The notes beneath the pieces are model-generated. The model saw only the letters and a program-made list of their open reading frames with translations. It ran no database searches and was not told the DNA's origin. The translations under genes were made by a program, and so were the position numbers. From Qipengyuania proteolytica (GTDB taxonomy: Bacteria; Pseudomonadota; Alphaproteobacteria; Sphingomonadales; Sphingomonadaceae): 64,000 bases of DNA. The DNA is taken from NCBI RefSeq assembly GCF_019711565.1, contig NZ_JAIGNN010000001.1:806001-870000 (forward strand). The letters are read 5' to 3'. This document shows, piece by piece, positions 8,848-17,205 of this stretch (its first letter is position 1; each line of letters starts with the position of its first letter).

Positions 8848-9519
8848 CTAACCCAGATCGCAATTCGCTGCGTTGGCGCCGGGATATTCCTCGAAGCAGG
8901 CGCCGATGCCGTCTTCCTGCGAGATCGAATATTCCGCCGTCGGCATGCCCCAGGTGCCGTAGATGCCGCTGAAGATCGGCGAGAACTGCACGCCGACGAG
9001 GCGCACGGTGATAATCGGGCTGACGTCGGGCCCACTCGGATCGCCGGCAAAGCCGAGGCCGGAATTGGTATAGACCACCTGCACCTCGGTCGGCCGCAGA
9101 CCCGGCATGAACTGTTCCATGCGATCATAGACCTGGCCGAAAGCGGCGGCGCTGGGGGCGAGGGCATAGGCGCTGGTCTGCGTGCCTTCCCATGCACAGT
9201 TTACACCAGGCGAAGCGGCGGTACCGGTCCCCGTGCATCGGACACGCCGAAATACACTCTCACCGACGACCGAGCCCTGCGGCAAACCTCCAGCAACCGC
9301 ATAAGTGTAGTTCGCAAGCCCCTGCGGGATCATGGCGGTGACCGCGGCGATGCGAGCCCCGGCTTGTGTGGCCTTTTCCGCGCGGCTCAATTGCCACATG
9401 TACCGCCCGCCATCGAGGATGCCGATGAACAGCAGGACCGCGAGCGGCAGCACGAGCGCGTATTCGGCGGCCGCACCGCTCTCGTCGCGCAGGAAACGGG
9501 TGAAGAAGCGCCGGACCAT
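8848..9519 (-). CDS. TadE-like minor pilin (pseudopilin)
   Basis: 223 residues. The N-terminus RRFFTRFLRDESGAAAEYA, followed by LVLPLAVLLFIGILDGG, is the TadE prepilin signature: a charged leader, Gly, a Glu at the mature position 5 and one membrane helix. The rest is predicted periplasmic, with four to five cysteines. CpaA is the likely processing enzyme. It is the second of two adjacent TadE-like genes; TadE or TadF cannot be told apart by eye. The ATG at 9517-9519 sits beside the stop of the preceding gene. Confidence 0.82.
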   Translation of the reverse strand: MVRRFFTRFLRDESGAAAEYALVLPLAVLLFIGILDGGRYMWQLSRAEKATQAGARIAAVTAMIPQGLANYTYAVAGGLPQGSVVGESVFRRVRCTGTGTAASPGVNCAWEGTQTSAYALAPSAAAFGQVYDRMEQFMPGLRPTEVQVVYTNSGLGFAGDPSGPDVSPIITVRLVGVQFSPIFSGIYGTWGMPTAEYSISQEDGIGACFEEYPGANAANCDLG

Positions 9520-9521
9520 GA

Positions 9522-10052
9522 TCAGAACCCCGTAACCGGGCTCTGCCCCTCGGCGCGCAGATTGTAGCTGCCGAGCGAGAAGGTGCCGAAGAGGGCGGGA
9601 TAGGGGACGGTCACGTCGATCTTGACGCGCATTGCCGAGGGGATGGCAGGCGAGCCTGTGCCCGAAGCGTCGCGATAGATCCCGCCGGTCGAATAGGCCG
9701 ACGCCGTGTCGCACTCGACCGAGATCGCAATCGTGGACGCACTCCCGTCGGTCCACTTGCGTACGACCGGATCGCCCTGACCATCGAGACTTCCCGTGCG
9801 GATCAAATTGCGGACCTGCGTGTCGGCCGCTCCTAGGTTGGACGCGCCGCAGGTGAAGTTGCTCGGGGCCTGCCGCGCCGCGAAGCGCGCGCCGTTGCGC
9901 ACCGATTTCACCACCTGGTGTTCGGCCCACATGAGGTTGCTCAGCTCCATCCCGCCAAACAACAGCAGCGCGAGCAGCGGCAGCATCAGCGCCAGTTCGG
10001 CGGCGGCAACGCCCGATGTGTCACGCAGGAAAAGGCGGAGGAAGCGGGTCAT
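9522..10052 (-). CDS. tadE: TadE-like minor pilin (pseudopilin)
   Basis: 176 residues. RFLRLFLRDTSGVAAAELA followed by LMLPLLALLLFGGMELSNL is the TadE leader and membrane anchor; the Gly before VAAAE is the expected CpaA cleavage site. The periplasmic part holds two cysteines. It lies between the tadG-like gene, which it overlaps by 4 bases, and a second TadE-like gene. Such proteins initiate or modulate Flp pilus assembly. Confidence 0.85.
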   Translation of the reverse strand: MTRFLRLFLRDTSGVAAAELALMLPLLALLLFGGMELSNLMWAEHQVVKSVRNGARFAARQAPSNFTCGASNLGAADTQVRNLIRTGSLDGQGDPVVRKWTDGSASTIAISVECDTASAYSTGGIYRDASGTGSPAIPSAMRVKIDVTVPYPALFGTFSLGSYNLRAEGQSPVTGF

Positions 10053-11647
10053 CGGATCAGATACGGGATATCGCGCCGTACCACCTGACCGACATTGCCG
10101 TCGTCACCCACGTCGACGGCCCGGATGACCTCGACATAGACGTCGTTCGCGTCGGTGTATTTGGTCCCCGCCTCGTCGCTCCGATTATAGGGCGGTTCGA
10201 CGAGGAAGACTTCGATCCAGTGCGCGACCTGGACGCCTTCCTTGTGCCCTGCCACCCCCTGCGCCTTGCAGTTGATCACAGCGGCGGTGATCACGCGGCG
10301 GTTGGCATCCCCGGTTGCGCGGCAGACCGGCGTCGGGTTGCTGCGGAACCCGCTGGGGCTGCTGATCGGCTTGGACGCGCCCACGGTCGTACCGGGGGCG
10401 GCGATGGCGAGCGTGGGATTTGCGATCTCCCACTTATAGACCTGGTAGCGGGTCGGGTTGCTCGGCATGCCCGCCTTGGCTTTCCAGGTCGCGCTGTCCC
10501 AGCCGAAGTTGACCTGGAAATAGGCGTCCCGGTTCCAGTTGCCGTCACCGATCGTGTTGTATTTGTCGAGGCCGCAATTGCCTGTCAGGCTGACACCGTG
10601 ACAATCGTCGCGCGGCAGGCCCATGACCTCGACGCCCGTCAGCGGCTCGCCCGGGCGATAGCGCTTGGTCGCCTGCCGCCAGGTCTGGCCGGCTGCCTTG
10701 TCGTTGGGTGCGACGCCGCAGTTACCTGCGCCGTTGCCCTTGACCAGATCCTTGCGAACATTGGCTGCTGCAGAACAATTCGCGCCGCCGCCGGGGCAGG
10801 TGTTCGCCCCGTTCACGTCGAGATCGAAGCGGGTGTTCAGCGCGTTGAAGACCACGTCCTTCAGGCCCGGTTCGGTGGTCACGCCATTGCCCGGCACGCA
10901 TTCGCCGGGCTGCCTGTCCCAGCCGAGCGACTTGGCCACTTCCGGGGTGCCGTTGCCGAGCCCGTTACGCAGGAAGCCGAAATTGCCCGGCGCGCCGGCG
11001 TCGTCGGTGATGAGGCGCAGGCCGCGCCCGACCCAGCTCGCCGGATTGAAATCGGGCGAGCCGGGTTCCTCTTCGAGCGGATTGCACATGAAAACGGGCG
11101 GCGTGTTGCAGATGGCCGAACCGAGCGAGGCGGTAGCCTCGGCCGGAACAGTCGTGCGGCGCAGAAGGCTGACGACCGGGGTCATCGTGTAAACCGCATC
11201 GCGCGTCTTTAGAACGATCTTCACAACGCGAGCAGAGCCATCGGCGCTTGTGGCACTCTTGTAGGAGTCGGCGGCTTGGTCGTAACCGGAATAGAAGGTC
11301 AGCGTGTCGACTTCGATAGCCGTCCCTTTGCCATCGTTCGAAAGGATCGTGGCATTATTCACGAGATTGCTCGCCGCAGCGGTTGCACGCGCGATGGCAC
11401 CGCTCTGCCCGTCGAGCTGGGTGGCGGCGGCGAGCGCGGCCTGGTCGGCGGCGGCCTGCAATTCGCTGTCGAGCGTGGTGAGCCGGTTCCAGTCCCACGC
11501 AACCCCGGCCGCGCCGACGAGCGCGAACAGGGCCAGACCATAGGTCGCGGCCATGGCGCCGCTTTCGTCGTCGAGCAGCGCGCTGCGCACGGGCGCGCGG
11601 CGCAGCGTCCGCTTCGCTTCCGTAAATCGCTTCGCTATGCCCTTCAT
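10049..11647 (-). CDS. tadG: TadG-like pilus assembly protein
   Basis: 532 residues. A basic leader is followed by DDESGAMAATYGLALFALVG and the helix ending in AGVAWDW, then DSELQAAADQAALAAATQLD, the usual start of TadG-like N-terminal domains. The long remainder is predicted periplasmic with many cysteines (for example CNTPPVFMCNP and CPGGGANC), so disulfides are likely. No vWA MIDAS motif DxSxS was seen, so it is a TadG variant without an evident metal site. It is cotranscribed with the TadE-like genes. Confidence 0.8.
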   Translation of the reverse strand: MKGIAKRFTEAKRTLRRAPVRSALLDDESGAMAATYGLALFALVGAAGVAWDWNRLTTLDSELQAAADQAALAAATQLDGQSGAIARATAAASNLVNNATILSNDGKGTAIEVDTLTFYSGYDQAADSYKSATSADGSARVVKIVLKTRDAVYTMTPVVSLLRRTTVPAEATASLGSAICNTPPVFMCNPLEEEPGSPDFNPASWVGRGLRLITDDAGAPGNFGFLRNGLGNGTPEVAKSLGWDRQPGECVPGNGVTTEPGLKDVVFNALNTRFDLDVNGANTCPGGGANCSAAANVRKDLVKGNGAGNCGVAPNDKAAGQTWRQATKRYRPGEPLTGVEVMGLPRDDCHGVSLTGNCGLDKYNTIGDGNWNRDAYFQVNFGWDSATWKAKAGMPSNPTRYQVYKWEIANPTLAIAAPGTTVGASKPISSPSGFRSNPTPVCRATGDANRRVITAAVINCKAQGVAGHKEGVQVAHWIEVFLVEPPYNRSDEAGTKYTDANDVYVEVIRAVDVGDDGNVGQVVRRDIPYLIR

Positions 11648-11671
11648 CGCTGGAGCCCCCTCCTGTCCCGC

Positions 11672-11953
11672 TTAGTTCGGACCTTCGTCCGCACCCGCGT
11701 CGGTCGTGCGGATCGAATCCGGCTGCTTGACCTGGTCGTTGCGATAGCGGTCGACCGCATCGGCGGCGTGATCGCCGCTGGTGACCATGTCGCCATCGTA
11801 GACCGGGTCCGGGTTCACCACCTGCGCCATCATGGTCATCCGGTTGGCTTCGCCGAAGGCGGCATCGCCCGGCTGTTCCAGCATCGAATTGGTGGTGCAG
11901 CCGCCCAGCAGGACGAGCGCACCGGCGAGCGGCAGGATACGATCAGTATTCAT
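11672..11953 (-). CDS. small lipoprotein in the Tad locus (possible CpaD substitute)
   Basis: 93 residues. The signal peptide ends in the lipobox LGGC (residues 16-19), then a short soluble part with the motif FGEANRMTMMAQVVNPDP. The phrase of Asn, Met and a VVNPDP-like end recalls the C-terminal part of CpaD, in which NLAxxVANPxDL is common, but the protein is less than half the usual CpaD length. Its start overlaps the end of cpaC by 11 bases. As no other CpaD-like gene is in the locus, it may fill that outer-membrane role. That is inference; the gene itself is well supported. Confidence 0.75.
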   Translation of the reverse strand: MNTDRILPLAGALVLLGGCTTNSMLEQPGDAAFGEANRMTMMAQVVNPDPVYDGDMVTSGDHAADAVDRYRNDQVKQPDSIRTTDAGADEGPN

Positions 11954-13379
11954 AGTCGTCGCCCTCCCCGGCGCCGGTCGGTGTCTGCGGGCCGGCAAGC
12001 TGGCTTGCGGGCACCGGATCGTAGGAATCGCCCAGCAGGACCGTGCCGGCGGCGGTTGGGTCTTCCACCCGGTCGGTCGGCAGGCGGACCTGGTCGGGCC
12101 GGATCGGCTTCACCAGCCGCGGCGTGACCACGATCAGCAGTTCGGTCTCGCCCTTCTGGTACTGGGTCGAACGGAACAGCGCGCCGAGGATGGGGATATT
12201 GCCGAGCAGCGGGACCTGGTTGACCGTGGTCTTGAAGTCCTGCTGCAGCAGCCCCGCGATCGCGAAGCTCTCGCCGTCGCGCAGCTCGAGCGTGGTCGAG
12301 GCGCGGCGGGTCTGGAGGCCGGGAATGCTGATGCCGTTGAAAGAAATCGAGGCGGCCGGGTCGATTGCGCTGACCTCGGGCTCGACGATCAGGTTGATCG
12401 TGTTGTCGCCCAGCACGGTCGGGGTGAAGCCGAGGCTCACGCCGAAGGGCTTGAATTCGATAGTGACGCGGCCCCCGCCATCGCCGCTCGTGAACCCGCC
12501 GCCCGACTGGACGACCGGGATCGGAAACTCGCCGCCGGCGAGGAACGAGGCCTTCTCGCCGGAAAGTGCGACGAGGGTCGGCTCTGCCAGCGTCTTGGCG
12601 AAGCCCTTGTCTTCCAGCGCGTTGATGTAGCCGTCGAAATTGAGGCCCAGCGCGCGGAACGAGGCGCCGATCACGCCGAAGCTGTTCTGGATCGTGTCGA
12701 TGCGCAGGAGATCGGTTGCCTGGTTGATCGCGCCGGCTCCTGTGCCCGAGCCGGGGCCCTGGGCAAAGCCGAAGCTACCCGAATCGTTGATCCCGAAGCC
12801 GCGCAGGCCGATGTCCTCGCCCACCGAGCGGTTCACTTCTGCGAAGCGCACTTCGAGCATGACTTGCTGGCTGGCGCTCAGGCCGATCATGTTGACGACC
12901 TTGTCGCCGGCGTAGGTGCGGGCAAGCTGGACCGCGCGGTCCACCATGCCGACATCGCTGGCCAGGCCGGTGAGGACGAGCGAGTCGCCCGAAATCTGCG
13001 CATCGATCTGCGATCCGGGCATCAGCCGGGCGACCTGCGTGCGGAAGGCTTCCGCATCGGGGCCGACCGAAATGTCCATCACCGACAGCACGCGCCCGCC
13101 ATTGTCGTAGAGCGTCAGGCTGGTGGTGCCCATCGCCTTGCCGAGCACGTAGATCGAACGATCGGTCAGCGCGACGACATCGGCGATGTCGGAATTGCCC
13201 ACCAGCACCTTGCCGATCGGGCGATCGGCGGTGACCACCTGGCTCTTGTTCATGGGGATATCGAGCGCACCGGCATGGATGCCCATCGACTGGGCGGCCA
13301 GCGGGGCCGGGGCGGCGGCCAGCAGCAGCGCGGGCAGCGCTGCGCAGGCCGCGCGTTTCAGCAGCGACTTAGTTTCCAC
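11943..13379 (-). CDS. cpaC: CpaC/RcpA, Tad pilus outer-membrane secretin
   Basis: 478 residues from a GTG at 13379, chosen because GGAGG lies 6 bases upstream and the start overlaps the cpaB end by 11 bases; an upstream in-frame TTG exists at 13385. A signal peptide (cleavage after LAAQS) is followed by the N-terminal pilus/BON-like domain (SDIADVVALTDRSIYVLGKA) and the secretin domain with VPLLGNIPILGALFRS and TELLIVVTPRLVKP. It forms the outer-membrane pore for the Flp pilus. Confidence 0.94.
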   Translation of the reverse strand: METKSLLKRAACAALPALLLAAAPAPLAAQSMGIHAGALDIPMNKSQVVTADRPIGKVLVGNSDIADVVALTDRSIYVLGKAMGTTSLTLYDNGGRVLSVMDISVGPDAEAFRTQVARLMPGSQIDAQISGDSLVLTGLASDVGMVDRAVQLARTYAGDKVVNMIGLSASQQVMLEVRFAEVNRSVGEDIGLRGFGINDSGSFGFAQGPGSGTGAGAINQATDLLRIDTIQNSFGVIGASFRALGLNFDGYINALEDKGFAKTLAEPTLVALSGEKASFLAGGEFPIPVVQSGGGFTSGDGGGRVTIEFKPFGVSLGFTPTVLGDNTINLIVEPEVSAIDPAASISFNGISIPGLQTRRASTTLELRDGESFAIAGLLQQDFKTTVNQVPLLGNIPILGALFRSTQYQKGETELLIVVTPRLVKPIRPDQVRLPTDRVEDPTAAGTVLLGDSYDPVPASQLAGPQTPTGAGEGDDYEY

Positions 13380-14268
13380 GGGCAACCTCCTGGCGTTCGC
13401 CTTCGGTACCGCGGTAGATCAGCATGGACGGGCCGCGGTAAGCCGGTGCCAGGCTGGGAACGGAAGCGGCAGCCGCCGCCGGACGATAGGCCACGCGCGA
13501 CGGCGCGGGGGCGGGCGCGGAACGGGCCGAGCGGTCGGATATCCGCAAGCCGCGCCCGCCGAGATCGTTGCGGGTCACAGTCTGCGTGCCGCCAACCTGC
13601 TGGTCCTCGACATTGCGCAGCGCGAGGCTGAGCTTGCCGACCTGGGCGCTGAGCGCCAGCTTCTGCGCGCCATAGGGATCGACCAGCAGCGTCGCCATCT
13701 TGAGTTCCTGCGCCTCGGTGTCGGTTTCGCTGGCGCGGCGGTCGATCGCCAGCACCTGCGTGTTCTCGAGCACGACGGTGGTCATCTTGTCATCATTGCT
13801 CGCGCCATCCCCGGGGATGTTGCGCGTCAGCATGACGTCGACTGCATCGCCTGGCGTGACGAAACCGGCCACGCCGGTGAAGTCGTCCACGGGGACGGTC
13901 ACGGCGCGCATGTTCTGCGGAATGTTCTCCGACAGGACGGCGCGCTCGGAAATTCTGGAAGTGAGGATCGGTTCGCCCGCGGCGATGGGCCGGATGGCGA
14001 CCTCGGTGCCGGCAAAACGGTTGATGTCGGTGATCGCGCCGGTCGGGACCGATTGCGCCGGCCAGTTGACCAGCCGCGTATTGTCCTGCGTCAGCGGGGT
14101 ACCGAAGCCGAGGTCCTGCGTGGCGACGGCGACCTGGACGAGCTTCTGCTCTTCCGCGATCCGTGCCTGTTCTTCTTCCACGCCGGAAAAATAGGAATTG
14201 GTCAGATAGACCGCGATGACGCCCAGCAAGACGGCGACGCCGGCGATAATGAGATTCCGCCTGTCCAT
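13369..14268 (-). CDS. cpaB: CpaB/RcpC, Flp pilus assembly protein
   Basis: 299 residues. MDRRNLIIAGVAVLLGVIAV is an N-terminal anchor; a SAF domain follows (VAVATQDLGFGTPLTQDNT, about 48-110), then the RcpC/CpaB domain (RAVTVPVDDFTGVAGFVTPG). The protein sits in the periplasm and is thought to bind peptidoglycan or support the secretin. The open frame extends upstream of the ATG, but the leader there has no sense as a signal and overlaps a terminator, so the ATG at 14266-14268 is used. Confidence 0.92.
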   Translation of the reverse strand: MDRRNLIIAGVAVLLGVIAVYLTNSYFSGVEEEQARIAEEQKLVQVAVATQDLGFGTPLTQDNTRLVNWPAQSVPTGAITDINRFAGTEVAIRPIAAGEPILTSRISERAVLSENIPQNMRAVTVPVDDFTGVAGFVTPGDAVDVMLTRNIPGDGASNDDKMTTVVLENTQVLAIDRRASETDTEAQELKMATLLVDPYGAQKLALSAQVGKLSLALRNVEDQQVGGTQTVTRNDLGGRGLRISDRSARSAPAPAPSRVAYRPAAAAASVPSLAPAYRGPSMLIYRGTEGERQEVARGN

Positions 14269-14312
14269 GATATGTGCCCCCAACGATCCCCGTAAACGCA
14301 AGTTGAAATGGA

Positions 14313-14340
14313 AGGCCCGCCCGCTGGACCGGGCGGGCCT
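14313..14340 (-). terminator. hairpin between flp and cpaB
   Basis: An 11-bp perfect GC-rich stem (14313-14323 with 14330-14340) lies directly after the pilin stop. On the minus strand it is followed only by a weak T-rich stretch. A partially effective terminator or RNA-stabilising hairpin here would give much more pilin mRNA than mRNA for the assembly genes; that role is inferred. Confidence 0.65.
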
Positions 14341-14349
14341 CGCCAAATC

Positions 14350-14532
14350 TTAGCAGGTCGCACCCTTGGTGCTGATGCAGGTGCCGGTCGTGGTCATCGC
14401 GCCGCCGATGGCGGTCGAGAGAGCCTGAGCACCGACAACGATCGCCAGGCCGACGACCATGAGGATCAGCGCGTATTCGGCAGCCGAGGCACCGGATTCG
14501 TCAGCGGCGAAGTTCTTGATGAAGTTGGTCAT
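14350..14532 (-). CDS. flp: Flp/Fap-type major pilin (type IVb)
   Basis: 60 residues, the normal Flp length. NFAADESGASAAEYALILM contains the Gly cleavage site with Glu at mature position 5 and Tyr 6, the Flp signature; a hydrophobic helix follows (LILMVVGLAIVVGAQAL). The C-terminus has two cysteines (TGTCISTKGATC) that could form a loop. It is the first gene of the Tad locus and is separated from cpaB by a strong hairpin. Confidence 0.95.
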   Translation of the reverse strand: MTNFIKNFAADESGASAAEYALILMVVGLAIVVGAQALSTAIGGAMTTTGTCISTKGATC

Positions 14533-14981
14533 GATTCAAATACCCTAGTCCAAGATCGAGGATGACCCCCGAAGATGAGCGAAAGGGCTCCGGCCTCTAT
14601 TTCCGGTTTGCCCCCGTTCCCGTGCGGGTAGTGTTCGGAACCGGCGCGACCGTTTTCTTGTTATCCGACGGTTACGCCGGATCTGAAACGCCTGTTCCCT
14701 CACGGAACGCCTTAAGCATCCCGCCAACGGCGAGCGGCGTCAATCTTTTGGCAACCAACTAAATTTATCTCGGAATTACAGCTATGTAAGGGCGAAAAGG
14801 GTTAACCCCAAAGGTAACCGGGTGTAAAATTGTATATTTACGCCACGCAACAAATTTCGAATCGGGGCCAATGATTCGCAAATTTTTAATGATTTTACAT
14901 CTAGCTAGCCTTGGATTCTTACGGTTGCACGTCGGGCGGTTGCCCGATCGGAAACCGAACGGCGGCAAGGGCATTTTCCTT
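14533..14981. promoter_or_regulatory. intergenic region upstream of flp, AT-rich regulatory stretch
   Basis: About 450 bases separate the divergent flp and the membrane protein gene. The stretch 14755-14900 is clearly AT-richer than the surroundings (for example GTGTAAAATTGTATATTTAC at 14820-14839), and is the most likely site of the divergent promoters. I could not assign -35/-10 or sigma-54 boxes with confidence, and no convincing gene is seen. Confidence 0.5.
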
Positions 14982-15800
14982 ATGATGGTCCCGCAACGGT
15001 ACAGAACTGCGCTGTTCCAAGCGTTTTTACGCTATGCAGCCTCGCTCGAGCGCAAGTCGCGGGCACTGGTCGGCGCGCTCCGTCCCTTCGTGGACCGCGC
15101 CATCCCCTACTGGATCCTGGGCTGGTTGGCGCTCGCCGCGCTGCGGATGGTGTCCGCACCTGCCCCCATCGCCAGCTTCACCGAATTCGCCAGCGTCTTC
15201 CTCCCCTATGCGATGATCGCCCTGGCCCCGCCGCTGGGCTTCCGCCTTGCCGAGGCCGCGTTTCCTGCCGGGGTCGACAAGTGGGAGCCGCAATTCCGGC
15301 TCGCCTTCGTTGGGCGCTGGGAAGCCATCGATCGCGATTCCGCGCGCCGCCACCCGATGTTCGGACCGGTCGGCTTCATGGCATCGCTGCTGATCGGCCT
15401 GCTGCTCAACGTGGTTCTGCGCAGCGGCGAATTCCTCATCGCCGTGCCCGCCGTCAGCATGGCAGGCCCCGATTGGGCCCGTGCGATCTTCCTCGCCATG
15501 GCGTTCGAAGTGGTGGCAATGAACTTCCTCTACCTCGTCTGCTTCGTGATGGCCCTGCGCACGATCCCGCTGTTCCCGCGGATGCTGGCGCTCACCTGGA
15601 TGTTCGACATCGCGCTCCAGCTGACCACCGCCGGCGTCGTCAAATCGCAGGCGGACCTGCCTGCGGAGGTGGCGACGGCGCTGGTGGAACTGTTGCAGGG
15701 CAATATCACGAAGGTGCTGATCAGCGTTGCCGTATGGCTCCCCTACCTGCTGCTGTCAGACCGGGTGAACGTCACCTATCGCAGCCGCCTGCCCGCCTGA
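14982..15800 (+). CDS. multi-spanning membrane protein of unknown function
   Basis: 272 residues from ATG 14982. An in-frame ATG at 14871 would add 37 residues with no clear ribosome site; AAGGGC lies 9 bases before 14982. About six membrane segments are visible, such as YWILGWLALAALRMV, GFMASLLIGLLLNVVL and MAFEVVAMNFLYLVCFVMAL. No catalytic motif was recognised. It is divergent from the Tad pilin gene, but nothing in its sequence links it to pili. Confidence 0.7.
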   Translation: MMVPQRYRTALFQAFLRYAASLERKSRALVGALRPFVDRAIPYWILGWLALAALRMVSAPAPIASFTEFASVFLPYAMIALAPPLGFRLAEAAFPAGVDKWEPQFRLAFVGRWEAIDRDSARRHPMFGPVGFMASLLIGLLLNVVLRSGEFLIAVPAVSMAGPDWARAIFLAMAFEVVAMNFLYLVCFVMALRTIPLFPRMLALTWMFDIALQLTTAGVVKSQADLPAEVATALVELLQGNITKVLISVAVWLPYLLLSDRVNVTYRSRLPA

Positions 15801-15860
15801 CCCTCGCTCCCCGCTTCACCATGTGATAGGCCCACGCGTCCAAGGGCTTACGGGAGGGGC

Positions 15861-16469
15861 GTGGTGCGTCAGGCACGCAATCGGCGAACACAGGCATGGG
15901 CGATGGGGCTGGCGGGCGTCGCCGCGCTCGTGGCGGCCGTCCTCTTCGTGCAGCCGGAGCTGCTCCCCGGCGCACGCGCGCCGGTGGCCCGTGTCCCCCT
16001 ACCGAGCTTTACGCGCATCGACTTGCCGGCCGCCGAGCCGGTGGACGAGGCCGACGCAGCCTTGCCTGCGCGAATCGACGCGGCAGAAGCCGCCGATCTT
16101 GCCGCGCTGACCGCAGCACGGCCCGGCGGCCCGCCAGCGGGCGCACCCCGGCCCTCGCTCGCCACGACGCGCGACGCGCCGGACGCGGGCACCATCGCCG
16201 CCCTCGCGACCGAACCGGTGATCGTGCGCAAGGTCGTGCGGGTGAACAATCGCGAGGCAGGGAGCATGCCGATCCACATCGACGCGCGGTCGCGGCTGCT
16301 GGTCGATCCCGCCGATCTCGGTGCCGTGCTGGCGCGGGCAGGGGTCCAGCGCGGAACGGCGAGGCCGGCTGCGGGGCAGGCGATGCTGAGTTTCTCGGAG
16401 CTGCGCGCCGGGGGGCTCGACCTGCGCTACGATCCCGAAAGCGACAGCGTGGTGATTACGACAGGCTGA
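15861..16469 (+). CDS. single-pass membrane protein of unknown function
   Basis: 202 residues from a GTG preceded by GGGAGGGG; a second GTG follows at once. After a basic N-terminus comes one helix (MGLAGVAALVAAVLFVQ), an Ala/Pro-rich linker to about residue 110, and a small folded domain (VRKVVRVNNREAGSMPIHID to SDSVVITTG). No family was recognised. Its stop abuts the stop of the convergent M23 peptidase gene with no base between. Confidence 0.75.
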   Translation: MVRQARNRRTQAWAMGLAGVAALVAAVLFVQPELLPGARAPVARVPLPSFTRIDLPAAEPVDEADAALPARIDAAEAADLAALTAARPGGPPAGAPRPSLATTRDAPDAGTIAALATEPVIVRKVVRVNNREAGSMPIHIDARSRLLVDPADLGAVLARAGVQRGTARPAAGQAMLSFSELRAGGLDLRYDPESDSVVITTG

Positions 16470-17114
16470 TTACCAGCTGCTGGCAGGATTGGCCGCCCGT
16501 CCCCCGACGCGGGTTTCGTAATGCAAATGCGGGCCGGTGGAGCGTCCGGTCGATCCGACATAGCCGATCACCTGACCCTGCTTGACCGTCTCGCCTGCGC
16601 GGACGGCGACGGCCGAGAGGTGGGCATAGCGCGTCTCGACCGAGCCGCCATGCGAGATCGCGACGAGGATGCCGTAATTCCCGCTCCAGCCCGCAGTCGT
16701 CACGCGGCCGGCAGACGTCGCGGCGACCGGCGTACCCGTCGCCGCCACGAGATCGACGCCCGCATGGAAGCGGTTGCCACCCAGGACCGGGTGGTACCGC
16801 ATGCCGTATCCGCTGCTGATCCTCGCGGCGGCGAGTGGCCGACCGCTGGGCAGGCCGACCAGCCCCGGGCTGAGGCCAGCATGCCCTGGTTCGATATCGG
16901 TGCCTGCAAGGTCCACGGCCTTTCCGAATACGATCACGGGCTCGTCGTAATCCTCGAGCGGAACCTCGTCCGTCATGACGTCGGCGCTTACGCTCGCGGC
17001 ACTTGCGGCGAGCGGCGGTACGCCCCCTTCGCCGTCCCTCGCTCCGCTCGCAGCAGGCGCGCCAAGCAACAGCGCGAACGCGCAGCATTTCAGCAGGTTG
17101 GCAGGCCGTTGCAT
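16470..17114 (-). CDS. M23 family metallopeptidase (LytM-type peptidoglycan endopeptidase)
   Basis: 214 residues with a signal peptide (CCAFALLLGAPAASG). The M23 domain occupies about residues 95-205. Zinc and catalytic residues are present: HAGVD (HxxxD) and PHLHYE (HxH), with SSGYGMRYHPVLGG at the start of the domain. It should cleave peptide cross-links of peptidoglycan in the periplasm. Because all metal ligands are kept, it is probably an active enzyme and not an amidase activator of the degenerate type. The ATG at 17112-17114 gives the signal peptide directly. Confidence 0.88.
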   Translation of the reverse strand: MQRPANLLKCCAFALLLGAPAASGARDGEGGVPPLAASAASVSADVMTDEVPLEDYDEPVIVFGKAVDLAGTDIEPGHAGLSPGLVGLPSGRPLAAARISSGYGMRYHPVLGGNRFHAGVDLVAATGTPVAATSAGRVTTAGWSGNYGILVAISHGGSVETRYAHLSAVAVRAGETVKQGQVIGYVGSTGRSTGPHLHYETRVGGRAANPASSW

Positions 17115-17205
17115 GGAAGCATTCCCCCGAGTCCCGGCAAGGAAACTATCACGCCTCGCCGGGTTGCGCGAATCGCAACCGCACGGCGGGTCAAATCGGG
17201 ACGGC

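Noticed and set aside
3052-14532. Tad locus as a genomic island inserted at tRNA-Gln
   Set aside because: The tRNA abuts the locus, but I saw no integrase, no repeat of the tRNA 3' end at the far side and no shift in base composition.
14871-14981. Earlier start for the membrane protein gene next to flp
   Set aside because: The ATG at 14871 lies in the AT-rich intergenic part, has no ribosome site and adds 37 residues; the start at 14982 has AAGGGC upstream.
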